This document shows, in pieces, positions 5,711 to 6,721 of a stretch of DNA of 6,721 bases (positions are counted from its first letter, which is position 1; the number at the start of each line of letters is the position of its first letter). Made by a program: the position numbers and the translations under genes. Source of the DNA: a bacterium (GTDB lineage Bacteria > JAMCPX01); the NCBI GenBank assembly GCA_021787655.1, contig JAJYLM010000116.1, positions 1-6,721 on the forward strand, in the 5' to 3' direction. A model generated the notes under the pieces. That model was given only the letters and a program-made list of their open reading frames with translations. It made no database searches and was not told the DNA's origin.

Positions 5711-6721
5711 GTGTTTAATGTAAACATTAGAATCAAAATTACCTTGCTGATAGCCGGACTGTTACTTGTGCTCGAAACTGCTCAGTTGATCATCGGCTGG
5801 TATAATATAAAATCGCAATTTACAGGCCTTATTACGCTGGAGACCAAGAGCTTGCTGCAGCAGGAAGCGAACCGCATCGGATCAGGATTTTCCGGTCAGA
5901 ACTTTACCGGTGCAGCACTGCAGGTGTCCGGGACGACGGTATCGGGGATCATGAATGTCGTTGAAGGGATCTCATCGGTCGATGTTTTTACACCGGACGG
6001 AACGATCATCGCTTCATCGTCCGAGCTGGCCAGCAACCGGACGCTGCCGAACGAGCTGCAGAATTTCCTGAAATTCCCGAAGCCGGGAATCTCCACCATC
6101 AGGACAGACAGGGACCGCTATTTTGTTTCCCCGATCGACGACGCGACCGGCTCGACCGTTGCCTATATCGCCATCACCCTGTCGAACGCCAGGGTGACGG
6201 CATTCATCTTCAACATGTACAACCAGAACATCTGGACCGCAGCGTTCGCCTACCTTATCATTATCTTTATCACCTACTTTGCCGGGTTTATCATCACCAA
6301 GCCGGCGGCGAAGCTTCTGGCGTACGCCAAGCAGGTCGGGAGCGGGGATCTCACGCGCGGTGCCGAGGTTTATTCGTCGGACGAACTCGGGATGCTCACG
6401 CATGCGTTCAATGATACGACGATCAAATTAAAGGATGTTATTGCGAAGATACGCGATGTGACCAAGGACGTGGTCGGGATATCCGCCGCCCTTTCCGATA
6501 CGTACAACAGCCTCGAAAAGGCCTCGACGCGCGAGATATCGGGCCTCAAGACCGCATTCGAGTCCATCAACTCTGCCATAGCATCGATAGAGACGATCGC
6601 GAATACCATGGAAGGCGTCGTCACCCAGTATTCCGATCTCACCTCGGCGCTGAACCAGTTCACGGGTTCCATCGGAGAGGTCGACAATTCCACGGAACGG
6701 CTGACCGTCTCCATCGGGGAT
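5711..6721 (+). CDS. HAMP-domain transmembrane receptor, probably a methyl-accepting chemotaxis protein (3' partial)
   Basis: I translated this frame directly; it is open from GTG 5711 to the window end (337 codons) and incomplete. Residues 1-8 are a short basic start, followed by a membrane segment (about 9-30). An extracytoplasmic region follows (about 31-172), whose DVFTPDGTIIASS stretch (91-103) resembles Cache-type ligand-binding domains. A second membrane segment (about 174-196) leads into a HAMP domain (about 196-247), with the proline at 198, SGDL (211-214) and DELGML (224-229). After that comes a long Ser/Thr-, Ala- and Glu-rich helical stretch typical of coiled-coil signalling regions. 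The layout is that of chemoreceptors, but the diagnostic methyl-accepting tip or a kinase/GGDEF domain would lie beyond the edge, so a sensor kinase is still possible. It probably has its own promoter and is separated from the phosphatase gene by 144 bases. Confidence 0.75.
   Translation, partial: MFNVNIRIKITLLIAGLLLVLETAQLIIGWYNIKSQFTGLITLETKSLLQQEANRIGSGFSGQNFTGAALQVSGTTVSGIMNVVEGISSVDVFTPDGTIIASSSELASNRTLPNELQNFLKFPKPGISTIRTDRDRYFVSPIDDATGSTVAYIAITLSNARVTAFIFNMYNQNIWTAAFAYLIIIFITYFAGFIITKPAAKLLAYAKQVGSGDLTRGAEVYSSDELGMLTHAFNDTTIKLKDVIAKIRDVTKDVVGISAALSDTYNSLEKASTREISGLKTAFESINSAIASIETIANTMEGVVTQYSDLTSALNQFTGSIGEVDNSTERLTVSIGD

Noticed and set aside
5896..6714. Three - strand frames (5896-6099, 6014-6403, 6370-6714) opposite the receptor
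   Set aside because: The + strand frame from GTG 5711 is open throughout, with a near-perfect ribosome site, two membrane segments and a HAMP domain. The antisense frames have no motifs.
1..6721. CRISPR array, tRNA/rRNA genes, insertion sequences, toxin-antitoxin or defence genes
   Set aside because: No regularly spaced repeats, cloverleaf, transposase motifs or terminal repeats were seen; the window is almost fully occupied by six recognisable genes.

Overview
The window reads as chromosomal DNA of a GC-rich bacterium. The bacterial marks are good Shine-Dalgarno sites, an FHA-GGDEF diguanylate cyclase and a HAMP-type membrane receptor. Two enzymes, a Ta1145-type nicotinate phosphoribosyltransferase and a class V fructose-1,6-bisphosphate aldolase/phosphatase, belong to families best known from archaea and deep-branching or anaerobic bacteria. 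A Nitrospirota- or Desulfobacterota-like anaerobe would fit, but that is inference from gene content only.

Layout. (1) Positions 1-2195, + strand: nicotinate phosphoribosyltransferase (its 5' end lies outside the window), then after a 10-base gap the FBP aldolase/phosphatase. This is a tight operon that ends in a GC-rich hairpin region with a seven-T run (2201-2251). (2) Positions 2280-3689, + strand: an aldehyde dehydrogenase of the GapN/lactaldehyde dehydrogenase type. (3) Positions 3686-4564, - strand: a diguanylate cyclase with an N-terminal FHA domain, convergent with the dehydrogenase so that the two stop codons overlap. (4) Positions 4565-4786: an AT-rich divergent control region with two clean inverted repeats. 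(5) Positions 4787-5566, + strand: an inositol-monophosphatase-family enzyme, whose start is best placed at ATG 4787 and not at the upstream in-frame TTG. (6) Positions 5567-5710: a short spacer with a plausible promoter. (7) Position 5711 to the window end: a GTG-started membrane receptor with two membrane segments, an extracytoplasmic sensor and a HAMP domain, cut by the window edge.

How they may work together. The left part is metabolic: NAD salvage, gluconeogenesis by a bifunctional enzyme, and NAD(P)-linked aldehyde oxidation, possibly of glyceraldehyde 3-phosphate. The right part is signalling: c-di-GMP synthesis, probably gated by a phosphothreonine-dependent FHA interaction, and a transmembrane receptor. 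The sugar-phosphatase-like enzyme sits between them. I see no mobile element, CRISPR array, RNA gene or defence system. The least explained sequence is the 222-base divergent intergenic region.
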